Under the pieces are notes generated by a model. The model was not told the DNA's origin. It made no database searches and worked only from the letters and a program-made list of their open reading frames with translations. Of a stretch of 64,000 bases of DNA, positions 44,126 to 54,927 are shown in pieces. Numbering within the stretch: the stretch's first letter is position 1; each line of letters opens with the position of its first letter. The translations under genes and the position numbers were made by a program. The DNA lies in NCBI GenBank assembly GCA_963791455.1, contig CAWBSM010000001.1, forward strand, positions 496,001 to 560,000, read 5' to 3'. The stretch comes from Bog-473 sp963791455 (GTDB taxonomy: Bacteria > Actinomycetota > Acidimicrobiia > Acidimicrobiales > RAAP-2).

Positions 44126-44512
44126 TCAGTCCGGCCGGGCCCGCCGGGTTCCCCGGGCGCGCACCCAGGCCAGGAGGTCGCCCCCCTCGCCGCGGCGCAC
44201 CGACCCGGTGAAGATGTCCTCCCGGTCCGTCGAGACCTCGCGCTGCACCTCGGCGTAGAGCTGGTCGCCGATGACGGCGGGCCGGAGGTACTCGACGAGC
44301 ACCGACGAGATGATGCCCGAGTGTTCGTCGTCGTTCGCCGCCGCGGCCACCGCCGCACCGGCGACCGCATAGAAGACGGCGCCGTGGACCGTGGCGTGCG
44401 GGTTGGCGTGACGCCCGTCGGTGGTCAGGACGGCCACCGTCTGGCCGGCCGCCCGCCGTTCCACCTCGATCCCGAGGTGGGCGGCGAACTCGTCGGTCCG
44501 CGGCCCGCTCAT
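44126..44512 (-). CDS. PaaI-type hotdog-fold thioesterase
   Basis: A 128-residue hotdog thioesterase. The family segment HANPHATVHGAVFYAVAGAAV contains the HGG/HGA-type turn with the catalytic Asp position replaced by Ala/Tyr-containing sequence, and SSVLVEYLRPAVIGDQLYAEV matches the second strand pair. It should hydrolyse acyl-CoA thioesters. It follows the FrhB gene by nine bases on the same strand and is probably co-transcribed. Confidence 0.82.
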   Translation of the reverse strand: MSGPRTDEFAAHLGIEVERRAAGQTVAVLTTDGRHANPHATVHGAVFYAVAGAAVAAAANDDEHSGIISSVLVEYLRPAVIGDQLYAEVQREVSTDREDIFTGSVRRGEGGDLLAWVRARGTRRARPD

Positions 44513-44521
44513 CCGCGCCCG

Positions 44522-45655
44522 TCAGGAGGCCGGCGCGGAGGCGGGCAGGCGCGCCGGCATGGGCACGGCGGTGGCCGGCCAGCGCTTTCGGCTGATCCGG
44601 CTGAGCTTGTCGAGAAGGGTCACCGCCCCCGGGTCGTCCTCGATGGGCCGGGTCTCGATCACGCCTGCCGCCTCCATCGCGTCGAAGAGCTCCGCACCCT
44701 TCTCGGTGCGCACGATGGTGAGCGTCCAGTCACCGAAGGCGCCGATGCCGCCGGTCGAGATGTCGGCGTGCTCGGCCGCGAAGTCGGGGCAGCTCGTGCA
44801 CCCCTCCCGGGTCCAGGCGTGCGCCTCCTTCAGCGGCACCTCGTGGTAGCTGCCGTCTTTCATCCACACCTGGAAGACGCCCTTGATGTTCATCTTGGCG
44901 ATATCCGCCCGGACCAACCCGTACTTGGCCTCGAAGAGCTCCGGGAAGATGGCGTCGTCGAACGTCTTGGAGCACAGCAGCCCGATCGAGAGGGTGAAGC
45001 GGCGGGCGATCTTGCCCGCCTTGCGCGCCGCCATGACAGGCGGCGCGGAGGCCTGGCAGCCCATGCCGACCAGGGCGATGCGCTCCGCCCCGCCGGCGAT
45101 CGCCTCGGGGTAGGCCATCGGGTTGGCCGAGTAGGTGTAGCGCGATCCCGCGGTGGCGAGCACGTCTTCCCGGTTGCGCGCCACCGTGGGCACCGCCTTC
45201 CACGACGAGCCGTCGCCTTCGAGACCCGAGACGAGGGCGGCGTCGATCACGTCGTGCTCGAAGGCCCAGATCAAGAGCGCGGAGACCAGGCCCCCGTCCT
45301 GACCGATACCTTGCACCACCACATCCGCCGCCCGGGCCAGCACCGTCCGGCGGGCGATGCCCGCAACCTCATCGTCCGTCCGGGGGCGGCCGAACAGGTG
45401 GGTCTCGATGTCGGGTTCCCAGGCCCGAAAGCGGGGGCACGCCCGGGTGCACAGCGTGCAGCCCTTCAGGCCGTGGGTGCAGTTGTCGGGTCCGCCGTCG
45501 GCTTCGACGTGGAACGGCTTGTAGACGCCCTCGGTGTCGTCATAGCCGAGGACGTCGTAGGGGCAAGAGATGACGCACGCGGCGCACCCGGTGCAGAGTC
45601 CGGAGGTGACGACCTCGGTGAACAGCTCGGCCCATTGCGGCTTCTCGGGTGGCAT
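44522..45655 (-). CDS. Coenzyme F420 hydrogenase/dehydrogenase beta-subunit (FrhB) family protein
   Basis: A 377-residue FrhB-family protein. The N terminus carries two ferredoxin-type cysteine sets, GLCTGCAACVISCPYDV and GCTLCTRACPRFRAW, for 4Fe-4S clusters. The FrhB FAD/F420 domain follows, with GIGQDGGLVSALLIWAFE and VGMGCQASA. A further cysteine pair is REGCTSCPDF. The family transfers electrons between F420 or ferredoxin and organic substrates. No F420 biosynthesis genes are in view. Confidence 0.9.
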   Translation of the reverse strand: MPPEKPQWAELFTEVVTSGLCTGCAACVISCPYDVLGYDDTEGVYKPFHVEADGGPDNCTHGLKGCTLCTRACPRFRAWEPDIETHLFGRPRTDDEVAGIARRTVLARAADVVVQGIGQDGGLVSALLIWAFEHDVIDAALVSGLEGDGSSWKAVPTVARNREDVLATAGSRYTYSANPMAYPEAIAGGAERIALVGMGCQASAPPVMAARKAGKIARRFTLSIGLLCSKTFDDAIFPELFEAKYGLVRADIAKMNIKGVFQVWMKDGSYHEVPLKEAHAWTREGCTSCPDFAAEHADISTGGIGAFGDWTLTIVRTEKGAELFDAMEAAGVIETRPIEDDPGAVTLLDKLSRISRKRWPATAVPMPARLPASAPAS

Positions 45656-45702
45656 GAGCCCACCATATTCGGCCGGACGCGACGGTCCGATACCGTGCGG
45701 CG

Positions 45703-46500
45703 GTGCCCGAGATCCTCGAAGTCGAGCTCTACCGGGCCCTCGCCGAGCAGGCCCTCGACCGGCCGATCGTCCGGACGTGGATGGTGGACGCCCGCTACGG
45801 CCGTGGCGGGACGACCCCGGCGCGACTGCGAACGGCGCTGGTCGGCCGTTCCTTCACCGCCGCGCGCCGGCGCGGGAAGCTCCTTTTGCTCGATACGGGG
45901 CAGGGGCCAACCCTGGGCCTGCGCTTCGGCATGACGGGGGGCCTGGTGGTCGACGGGCACGAGGCCCTGGACCGTCTCCGCTACGGTCCCGGCGTCTTCG
46001 ACGAGAAGTGGGTGCGCGCCCGCATCACCTTCGGCGACGGCGGAAACCTGGCGCTGCACGACCCCAGGCGATTTGGGTCGCTCGAGATCGCACCGGACGA
46101 GGGGCGGCTCGGGCCCGATGCGCTGGCGTTGTCGCGGCGCGAGCTGCGCGCCGCCCTCGCCGTCGGGTCCGCACGGAACGGGACGGCCGCACCGCTCAAG
46201 GCCCGGCTGATGGACCAGGAGCGCGTCGCCGGCGTCGGCAACCTGCTGGCCGACGAGATCCTCTGGCGGGCCCACCTGGCGCCGGGCCGGCGCACGCCAC
46301 TCAACGAGGAGGAGCTGGCGACCCTGCACAGGGCCGTGCGGACGACGCTGCGCCGGCTGGCGCGCCAGGGCGGCTCCCATACCGGAGAACTCATGGCGGA
46401 GCGACTGCCCGGCGGCCGCTGTCCGCTCGACGGCGCCGAGCTGCGGCGCGAGGTCGTCGGAGGCCGGACCACCTACTGGTGCCCGGCGCACCAGTACTGA
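45703..46500 (+). CDS. Fpg/Nei family DNA glycosylase with altered zinc finger
   Basis: A 265-residue base-excision glycosylase. The catalytic N terminus is PEILEVELYRAL (Pro2, Glu3), with GKLLLLDTG carrying the conserved lysine, FGMTGGL, and the H2TH element with MDQERVAGVGNLLADEIL. The C-terminal finger reads CPLDGAELRREVV...YWCPAHQY: only one cysteine in each half, with Asp and His where CxxC pairs are usual. It acts on oxidised purines or pyrimidines; specificity is not clear. Confidence 0.9.
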   Translation: MPEILEVELYRALAEQALDRPIVRTWMVDARYGRGGTTPARLRTALVGRSFTAARRRGKLLLLDTGQGPTLGLRFGMTGGLVVDGHEALDRLRYGPGVFDEKWVRARITFGDGGNLALHDPRRFGSLEIAPDEGRLGPDALALSRRELRAALAVGSARNGTAAPLKARLMDQERVAGVGNLLADEILWRAHLAPGRRTPLNEEELATLHRAVRTTLRRLARQGGSHTGELMAERLPGGRCPLDGAELRREVVGGRTTYWCPAHQY

Positions 46501-46874
46501 CCGTCTGGCCCCACCGAGGCGAACTCAGCTGGTGAGGGGGGCAGGCCCTTCGCGATGAGGTCGACGCCGAAGACCACGAGCAGCACCGCCATGACGGCTG
46601 CACTGTGGGCGGCCAGCCACGCCTGGGCGGAATCGAGCGTCGCCTTGGCCGGCGCGCCGCCCGCCGCGGCGTACCCGACCGGGCCGGCGATGGTCAGGCT
46701 GGCGACGACGACGAAGACCGCCGTTGCCACCACCGCCTCCGAGGTCGACAGACCGAGTTGGGCCAGGCCGGCGGCGCTTCCTGCGGTGAGGATCAGGTTC
46801 TTCGGGTTGACGCCGGCGAGCAGAGCCCCGAGTCCGAAGGCCTTGGCGGGCGACAGCGTTTCCACGCTCGCCAT
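46473..46874 (-). pseudogene. 5'-truncated GAP (Sap, sulfolipid-1-addressing) family membrane protein
   Basis: A 133-residue frame matching only the second half of GAP-family membrane proteins, which are usually about 220 residues: SPAKAFGLGALLAGVNPKNLILT, then three helices ending MAVLLVVFGVDLIAKGL. The first three helices are absent because bcp lies immediately upstream (18 bases). The ATG at 46874 begins MASVETLSP. The 3' end overlaps the Fpg/Nei gene by 28 bases. It is probably a deletion remnant, though a functional half-protein cannot be excluded. Confidence 0.75.
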
Positions 46875-46891
46875 CCCTGCCCCACGAGGCG

Positions 46892-47359
46892 TCAGGTCTC
46901 GCCGATTTCCTCGAGGACCTTGGCCGCATGGCCGTCGGCACGAACGTTGTACCAAGCCCGCTGCACCTTGCCGTTAGGCCCGACGAGGAAGGTCGAGCGG
47001 ATGGTGCCCACCGTCTTCTTGCCGTACATGGTTTTCTCGCCCCAAGCGCCGTACTTCTCCATGACCTTCTTGTCGGCATCGGTGAGGAGCGGGAACTTCA
47101 GCTTGTACTTCGTGCGGAACCTCACGTGCTTGTCCGCCTTGTCGGGAGAGATCCCGAGTACCGCGACGTCCGCCTTTTGGAAATCCCGGAGGTTCTCGTT
47201 GAACTGGCAGGCCTCTTTCGTACAGCCGGGCGTGTCGTCGGCCGGATAGAAGTACACGATGACCCGTTGACCCTTGAAGTCCGAAAGCTTGACCGGCTTG
47301 CCGTCCTGGTCAGGCAGGGTGAATGCAGGGGCGGTGGCGCCCCCTTCGAGTTTGGCCAT
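46892..47359 (-). CDS. bcp: Thioredoxin-dependent peroxiredoxin Bcp
   Basis: A 155-residue PrxQ/Bcp peroxiredoxin that reduces hydroperoxides. The peroxidatic cysteine is Cys46 and the resolving cysteine Cys51 in DDTPGCTKEACQFNEN, the atypical two-Cys arrangement of this group. GKPVKLSDFKGQRVIVYFYP and WGEKTMYGKKTVGTIRSTFL are classic Bcp segments. It is divergent from the DEAD-box helicase gene, with a 178-base intergenic region. Confidence 0.96.
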   Translation of the reverse strand: MAKLEGGATAPAFTLPDQDGKPVKLSDFKGQRVIVYFYPADDTPGCTKEACQFNENLRDFQKADVAVLGISPDKADKHVRFRTKYKLKFPLLTDADKKVMEKYGAWGEKTMYGKKTVGTIRSTFLVGPNGKVQRAWYNVRADGHAAKVLEEIGET

Positions 47360-47432
47360 GGTGGCGCTCCTTCGCTGGTGGGTGAGAACGGCTCACTTTG
47401 GCACGGGCCTCCGCGGGAGAACGTTCCTGTGC

Positions 47433-47441
47433 TGGTACAAT
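47433..47441 (+). promoter_or_regulatory. Extended -10 promoter of DEAD-box helicase
   Basis: TGG directly followed by TACAAT (47436-47441) forms an extended -10 element. The -35 region shows only TTCCTG-like sequence. Transcription would start near 47448, leaving a leader of about 90 bases before the helicase ATG. Confidence 0.5.
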
Positions 47442-47452
47442 AGGTGCGCGAC

Positions 47453-47485
47453 CACCGGCAGGGGCCGGTGAGTCGGGGTCGACTC
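47453..47485 (+). promoter_or_regulatory. Two tandem hairpins in helicase mRNA leader
   Basis: CACCGG/CCGGTG (47453-47458 with 47465-47470) and GAGTCG/CGACTC (47470-47475 with 47480-47485, loop GGGT) form back-to-back stems just after the predicted transcription start. Long structured leaders are known for cold-responsive DEAD-box helicase mRNAs; such a role here is inference. Confidence 0.45.
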
Positions 47486-47537
47486 TCACTCCTCTGGATG
47501 GCGCACGGCCCCGCCGAACAACAGAGAGAGCGGGTCA

Positions 47538-48821
47538 ATGACCGTTGATGCCCTGACCGGCGCGCATGCCGGTTCGATCGCGAACGGAGACGGCGTCTCC
47601 GGGGACGATACCTACGAGACAGCCCGGACCTTCGAGTCCCTCGGCGTCTCACCAGAACTCACCCAAGCGCTGGCCGATGAAGGCATCGTCAGCGCTTTTC
47701 CAATTCAGGCCCTGACCGTCGCCGACGCCTTGGCCGGCCGCGACGTGTGCGGCAAGGCCAAGACGGGCTCCGGCAAGACCCTCGCGTTCGGAGTGCCCCT
47801 CCTGCAGCGGGCCAGGGCGACCGTCGACGTGCAAGGTCCCGTTCCTGCTGTCCGACCGGCACGGCCGCTCGCCCTTGTCCTGCTCCCTACGCGTGAGCTC
47901 GCGGTGCAGGTCTACGACGTGCTCGCCCCGCTGGCCAAGAAGCTCGGATTGCGAGCCGTGGCTGTCTATGGAGGCGCCGACATCGACCGTCAGGTCGCCA
48001 AGCTCCGCAAAGGGGTCGAACTGGTGATCGCGACGCCCGGCCGCCTCATCGACCTTGGCGACCGCGGGGAGATCGCCGTGGACGGGCTCGAGACCCTGGT
48101 CCTCGACGAGGCCGACCGCATGGCCGACATGGGGTTCATGCCCCAGGTCGAGTGGGTGCTGCGCCGGCTCGACCAACCCCATCAGACGCTCTTGTTCTCC
48201 GCCACGCTCGACGGTGCCGTCGACCGCCTGGTCACGCGTTACCTCTCCGATCCCGTCTTCCATGAGGTTGCCTCCGCCACGCAGACCGTCACGCTCATGG
48301 AGCACCGCTTCCTCCAGGTCCACCAGATGGACAAGGTGAAGGTCGCGGCGGCCATCTGCCGGAACCAGGAGAAGTCCCTCCTGTTCGTGCGCACCAAGCG
48401 GGGGGCCGACCGCCTGGTCGAGAACTTGGCCAAGGAAGGCGTCAAGGCGTCCGCCATCCACGGCGATCTCCGCCAGGTGAACCGTGAGCGGGCGCTGGCT
48501 GACTTCTCGAACGGCAAGCTCTCGGTCCTGGTCGCGACCGACGTGGCGGCGCGCGGCCTGCACATCGACGGCGTCGACGGCGTCATCCACTTCGACCCGC
48601 CGGAGGACCACAAGGCCTACCTCCATCGTTCCGGCCGGACGGCCCGGGCCGGCAGGGCCGGGGTGGTGGTGAGCCTCGCTCTGTGGAACCAGTTGGTCGA
48701 GATGGAGGTCATCCAACGACGGCTCGGTCTGCGGATCCCGATCGTCGAGATGTTCTCCAACGATCCCCGGCTGGCCGACCTGGCGGCGTGGGAGCCCAGA
48801 GCCGAAGAGAGCGTCCTCTGA
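47538..48821 (+). CDS. DEAD-box RNA helicase
   Basis: A 427-residue ATP-dependent RNA helicase. The Q motif region is FESLGVSPELTQALADEGI, motif I is AKTGSGKTLAF, Ia is PTRELAVQV, II is VLDEADRMADMGF, III is FSATL, V is VATDVAARGLHI and VI is HRSGRTARAG. It has the RhlE/CshA-like core with almost no C-terminal extension (it ends EESVL). It remodels structured RNA in ribosome assembly or decay. GAGAGAG precedes the ATG after the structured leader. Confidence 0.95.
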   Translation: MTVDALTGAHAGSIANGDGVSGDDTYETARTFESLGVSPELTQALADEGIVSAFPIQALTVADALAGRDVCGKAKTGSGKTLAFGVPLLQRARATVDVQGPVPAVRPARPLALVLLPTRELAVQVYDVLAPLAKKLGLRAVAVYGGADIDRQVAKLRKGVELVIATPGRLIDLGDRGEIAVDGLETLVLDEADRMADMGFMPQVEWVLRRLDQPHQTLLFSATLDGAVDRLVTRYLSDPVFHEVASATQTVTLMEHRFLQVHQMDKVKVAAAICRNQEKSLLFVRTKRGADRLVENLAKEGVKASAIHGDLRQVNRERALADFSNGKLSVLVATDVAARGLHIDGVDGVIHFDPPEDHKAYLHRSGRTARAGRAGVVVSLALWNQLVEMEVIQRRLGLRIPIVEMFSNDPRLADLAAWEPRAEESVL

Positions 48822-49570
48822 GCGAGGTCGCTCCCGTCCCGCGGTGGTCACCCGATGACGGGATCCGTCGTGTCCTCGTGGTGACCGCCCACCCCGACGA
48901 CGTCGACTTCGGGACGGCCGGGACCGTCGCCGCCTTCACCTCGGCCGGCGTCGAGGTCAGCTATTGCATCGTCACGAACGGCGATGCCGGCGGCTCGGAC
49001 CGCACCATTTCGCGGGCCGAAATGGCGGCGCTCCGCCAAGACGAACAGCGTGCTGCCGCCGCCGTGGTGGGCGTCAACGACGTGCGCTTCCTCGGGCATC
49101 CCGATGGCATGGTGCAGGCCAGCCTTCAGCTGCGCCGCGACATCAGTCGGGTCATCCGCCAGGTGCGCCCCGAGCGGGTCATCACCCAGTCACCCGAGCG
49201 CAATTGGGACGCCATCTTCGCCAGTCACCCCGACCACCTGGCCACTGGAGAGGCCGCCGTGTGCGCGGTCTACCCCGACGCCCGCAACCCGTTCGCCCAC
49301 CCCGAGTTGCTCGACGACGAGGGGCTCGAGCCCTGGAGCGTGGCGCAGTTATGGATCATGAGCCCCTGGGACCCGCAAGCGGGCCTCGCGGTGGAGACGA
49401 CCGCCACCGTCGAGCGAAAGGCGGCGGCGTTGCTGTGTCACAAGAGCCAGATCGGTGACCCCGAGGGCGTGACGCAGCGGATCCGCGAATGGGCCAAGGC
49501 ACAAGGGGAGCAGGCCGGCCTTCCCCCGGGCTCCTCGGCCGAGCTCTTCCGGGTCACCCTCATCCCCTGA
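48788..49570 (+). CDS. PIG-L family deacetylase (N-acetylglucosaminyl/mycothiol-type)
   Basis: A zinc-dependent LmbE/PIG-L deacetylase of about 250-260 residues. The zinc motif is VVTAHPDDVDFGTAGT (His, Asp, Asp) with the third ligand in SHPDHLATGEAA. It is related to MshB/Mca and similar deacetylases; the substrate is not determined. The start is uncertain: GTG 48788 overlaps the helicase by 34 bases with no ribosome-binding site, while a CTG at 48818 forms a CTGA overlap and has GAAGAGAG six bases upstream. Confidence 0.85.
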   Translation: MGAQSRRERPLSEVAPVPRWSPDDGIRRVLVVTAHPDDVDFGTAGTVAAFTSAGVEVSYCIVTNGDAGGSDRTISRAEMAALRQDEQRAAAAVVGVNDVRFLGHPDGMVQASLQLRRDISRVIRQVRPERVITQSPERNWDAIFASHPDHLATGEAAVCAVYPDARNPFAHPELLDDEGLEPWSVAQLWIMSPWDPQAGLAVETTATVERKAAALLCHKSQIGDPEGVTQRIREWAKAQGEQAGLPPGSSAELFRVTLIP

Positions 49571-49575
49571 GCGCG

Positions 49576-50265
49576 ATGGACGCCGGCCCGTGGGTTGTGC
49601 TCCAGCACGTGTCGTTCGAGGGGCCGGGTTCGGTGGCAACCGCCGTCCGTGACTCCGGCGGTGCCCTCACCGTCGTGCGCACGGACCTGGGCGAGGCCGT
49701 TCCTCACCCTGCGGCGGTGGCCCGCATGGCGGGCCTCGTCGTGATGGGAGGCCCGATGAGCGTGCACGACCGCCTGGCGTGGCTCGAAGACGAGCGCACG
49801 CTCATGCGGGCCGCGATCGATGCCGGCCTGCCCGTGCTCGGCGTGTGCCTGGGGGCGCAGCAGCTCGCCGCCGCCCTGGGTGCCGAAGTGACCCCAGGGC
49901 TTGCGCCCGAATGCGGCGTCGGCGAGGTGCACCTCACGACGGCGGCGATCGAGGACCCCGTGTTCGGGCCTGCGCCGACCCCGCTCCCGTGCGTGCATTG
50001 GCACACCGACACCTTCTCCCTCCCGGAGGGCGCCGTCCGGCTGGCCCAAAACGATGCTTACGAGAATCAGGCGATCCGTGTCGGCGCACGGGCTTACGGA
50101 CTGCAGTTCCATGTGGAAGTGACGGCCAGCCTCGTCGCCCACTGGAGTCATCACCTACCGCCCGGCGTCTTCATCCGGACTTCCGACGTGGCGCACGTGA
50201 GCCGGGCCGGCGACGGCATCGTGCGCCGATTTGTCGCGCTGTCCGGATCGGCGGTCACGGGTTGA
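49576..50265 (+). CDS. Class I glutamine amidotransferase-like protein (GMP-synthase-like)
   Basis: A 229-residue class I GATase with nucleophile cysteine in LGVCLGAQQLAAAL, preceded by VVMGGPMSVHD, and the catalytic His/Glu in LQFHVEVTAS. It resembles free-standing GuaA-type amidotransferase domain proteins found beside diverse operons. No synthetase partner is adjacent. It follows the PIG-L gene by five bases, so the two are probably co-transcribed. Confidence 0.9.
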   Translation: MDAGPWVVLQHVSFEGPGSVATAVRDSGGALTVVRTDLGEAVPHPAAVARMAGLVVMGGPMSVHDRLAWLEDERTLMRAAIDAGLPVLGVCLGAQQLAAALGAEVTPGLAPECGVGEVHLTTAAIEDPVFGPAPTPLPCVHWHTDTFSLPEGAVRLAQNDAYENQAIRVGARAYGLQFHVEVTASLVAHWSHHLPPGVFIRTSDVAHVSRAGDGIVRRFVALSGSAVTG

Positions 50266-50291
50266 CGGGTCGAGGCGGCAGCCGCTGAGCG

Positions 50292-53003
<2,712 letters not shown>

Positions 53004-53183
53004 GCGCCCATTCTGCCTGTCTGCTGCGGGAATGCCCAATGGCGGGCGGGTGCCGACGCCGAGGGGTCCCCCGGTGGCTCGAAGCGGGTCGCGGTGTCTG
53101 ACAGCGGCCCGACACCGGCGTTTGCACCAAGTCGTAACGAGTTCGTAACCGCATTGTTGGTTCCCGGCGCGGAGCAATGTGTG

Positions 53184-53189
53184 CACAAT
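53184..53189 (+). promoter_or_regulatory. -10 element for leaderless secreted-protein mRNA
   Basis: CACAAT ends seven bases before the GTG at 53197, the spacing expected for a leaderless transcript. The rest of the 175-base space from 53004 shows two TCGTAAC-type direct repeats (near 53132-53149) but no gene. This supports GTG 53197 over GTG 53179 as the start. Confidence 0.35.
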
Positions 53190-53196
53190 CGACGCG

Positions 53197-54645
53197 GTGC
53201 GCGGTCGCGGAGGCGCGAGGGGGTCGAGCGGGCGCGCCGGCGGACGCCGGCGCGCGGTGACGCTCGTTCCCTTTCTGGTGACGGTGGCAAGGGCGACGGT
53301 GCTCGTCCCGGTGGTCCTCGCCGTCGGGGTGGGTTTCCCGCCGGCGCGGCCGGCGGACGCCGCATCGCAGGCCCACGTCTACGACGATGCCGGCATGATC
53401 GGCTTCGGCAGCGTGAGCCTGGACCCCGCACTGCCCCAGCCCCTCAACTCACCTGTCTTCTCGGGGGTCGCCACCCCCGACGGTGCCGGATATCTCTTGG
53501 CCAGTGCGGACGGTGGCGTCTTCGCGTTCGGCGACGCCACCTTCGAGGGCTCCGCCGGGGCCCTGCCGCTGAACGGCCCGATCGTCGCCATGGCGACCGC
53601 GCAGGACGCCAAGGGCTACTGGCTGGGCGCGCTCGATGGCGGCGTCTTTGCCTATGGCGACGCGTCGTTCTACGGCTCGATGGGCTCGACCCGGCTCAAC
53701 CAGCCGATCGTCGGCATGGCGGCGACGCCCGACGGCAAGGGGTACTGGCTCGTCGCCGCCGATGGCGGGATCTTCGACTACGGCGACGCAGGCTTCTACG
53801 GCAGCACGGGCAGCCTCGTGCTGAACGCGCCGATTGTTGGCATGGCGGCGACGCCCGACGGCAAGGGGTACTGGCTCGTCGCCGCCGACGGTGGCATCTT
53901 CACCTTCGGCGACGCTGGCTTCTACGGCTCGGGGGGCAGTGCCAACTTGCCCGACCCGGTGGTGGGGATGGTGGCGTCGCCCGACGGGGCCGGTTACCTG
54001 TTGGCGACGGAGAACGGCGTCGTGTTGCCCTACGGCAACGCCCAGGCGTTCGGGGGGCTCTCGCTCGATCCGACGGCGACGCAGATCTCGGCGATCATCG
54101 GCAACAACCACGGGACCGGGTATTGGTTGCTCGACCCCCAGGCCTGGCAATACAGCTTCTCGACGCCCACGCCGGAGCCGATGTTCCCCCAATCGGCCGC
54201 CATCGCCGCTGCCGTCGCGTCCCAGATTGAGCCCGACCCCAGTTCGTCGCAAGGCGCCTGGTGCAATCCGTACGGCCCGTGCGAGCAGTGGTGTGCGTTG
54301 TTCGCCACCTGGGCGTGGGAGCAGGCGGGCGTGCCCATTCCGCGCTACGCCTTCACGGGCGACATCTGGGACTGGGCCGCCACCTGGGGCGCCGACCTGC
54401 CGCCCACGGCCACCCCGGCGGTGGGGGACGCCGTTCTCTACGGGAGCGGACCGTGGAGCACGGCCACGTCGGTGCACGTCGGGCTCGTGACGCAGGTCTG
54501 GCCCGACGGCTCCATCATGACCGTGGGCGGTGACTCGGGGCCGGGCCGCGATGGCTACCTGTCCGTGGCGCTCGACGGGCCTTTCCTCCCGGCCGACTCC
54601 GACGCTTACAACGGCGTGCCCATTTACGGCTTCGCGCAGCCGTAG
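53197..54645 (+). CDS. Secreted protein with 42-residue YGDA repeats and C-terminal CHAP domain
   Basis: A 482-residue exported protein. An arginine-rich N terminus and hydrophobic stretch end at PADAAS, a likely signal peptidase I site. About five 42-residue repeats follow, each with GYWLVAADGGIFDYGDAGFYGS-like sequence, predicted to form a beta-propeller-like structure. The C-terminal 140 residues are CHAP-like: NPYGPCEQWCALFATWAWEQ carries the nucleophile cysteine and SVHVGLVTQVW the histidine. CHAP domains cleave peptidoglycan. The repeat half may bind the cell surface; that part is inference. Confidence 0.85.
   Translation: MRGRGGARGSSGRAGGRRRAVTLVPFLVTVARATVLVPVVLAVGVGFPPARPADAASQAHVYDDAGMIGFGSVSLDPALPQPLNSPVFSGVATPDGAGYLLASADGGVFAFGDATFEGSAGALPLNGPIVAMATAQDAKGYWLGALDGGVFAYGDASFYGSMGSTRLNQPIVGMAATPDGKGYWLVAADGGIFDYGDAGFYGSTGSLVLNAPIVGMAATPDGKGYWLVAADGGIFTFGDAGFYGSGGSANLPDPVVGMVASPDGAGYLLATENGVVLPYGNAQAFGGLSLDPTATQISAIIGNNHGTGYWLLDPQAWQYSFSTPTPEPMFPQSAAIAAAVASQIEPDPSSSQGAWCNPYGPCEQWCALFATWAWEQAGVPIPRYAFTGDIWDWAATWGADLPPTATPAVGDAVLYGSGPWSTATSVHVGLVTQVWPDGSIMTVGGDSGPGRDGYLSVALDGPFLPADSDAYNGVPIYGFAQP
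53455..54081 (+). repeat. Five coding tandem repeats of 126 bases (42 residues)
   Basis: Units begin near 53455, then at 53581, 53707, 53833 and 53959, exactly 126 bases apart. Units 3 and 4 are almost identical in their first half at the DNA level, which shows recent duplication or gene conversion. The outer units (first and fifth) are the most diverged. Each unit ends in a short LN-P turn before IVGMAATPDG of the next. Confidence 0.85.
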
Positions 54646-54692
54646 CCGCTGGCCGAAGCCGCCGTCGCGTAGGCTGCCGACGGAGGTTCACC

Positions 54693-54917
54693 GTGCCCGT
54701 CTACGAATTCCGCTGTTCGACCTGTCACGCCGTCTTCGACGAGCGCCGGCCCATGGCCGTGGCCGACGCGCCGGTCACCTGCCCGGACGGACACGAGGGT
54801 GCGCGGCGGCTTCTCCCCGTCTTCGCCACGGTGGGACAGGCGACCGAGCCGGTCGGTGGGGGCGTGTGCGGCGCGCCGGTGGCGGGCGGGTGCGGCAGCG
54901 GCTGCGCTTGTTGCTGA
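54693..54917 (+). CDS. FmdB family zinc-ribbon protein
   Basis: A 74-residue protein starting PVYEFRCSTCHAVFDERRPM, the FmdB/CxxC_CXXC_SSSS zinc-ribbon pattern. The second metal-ligand pair is degenerate (CPDGHEG). The C terminus is strikingly Gly/Cys-rich (GGGVCGAPVAGGCGSGCACC, five cysteines). Function in the family is poorly known. GGAGG precedes the GTG start, with a TAGGCT -10-like element just upstream. Confidence 0.88.
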   Translation: MPVYEFRCSTCHAVFDERRPMAVADAPVTCPDGHEGARRLLPVFATVGQATEPVGGGVCGAPVAGGCGSGCACC

Positions 54918-54927
54918 GCGCACCAGG

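Noticed and set aside
53455..54081. Regular repeats that could suggest a CRISPR array or satellite
   Set aside because: The 126-base period keeps a single open frame and encodes a protein repeat; there are no short identical repeats with unique spacers.
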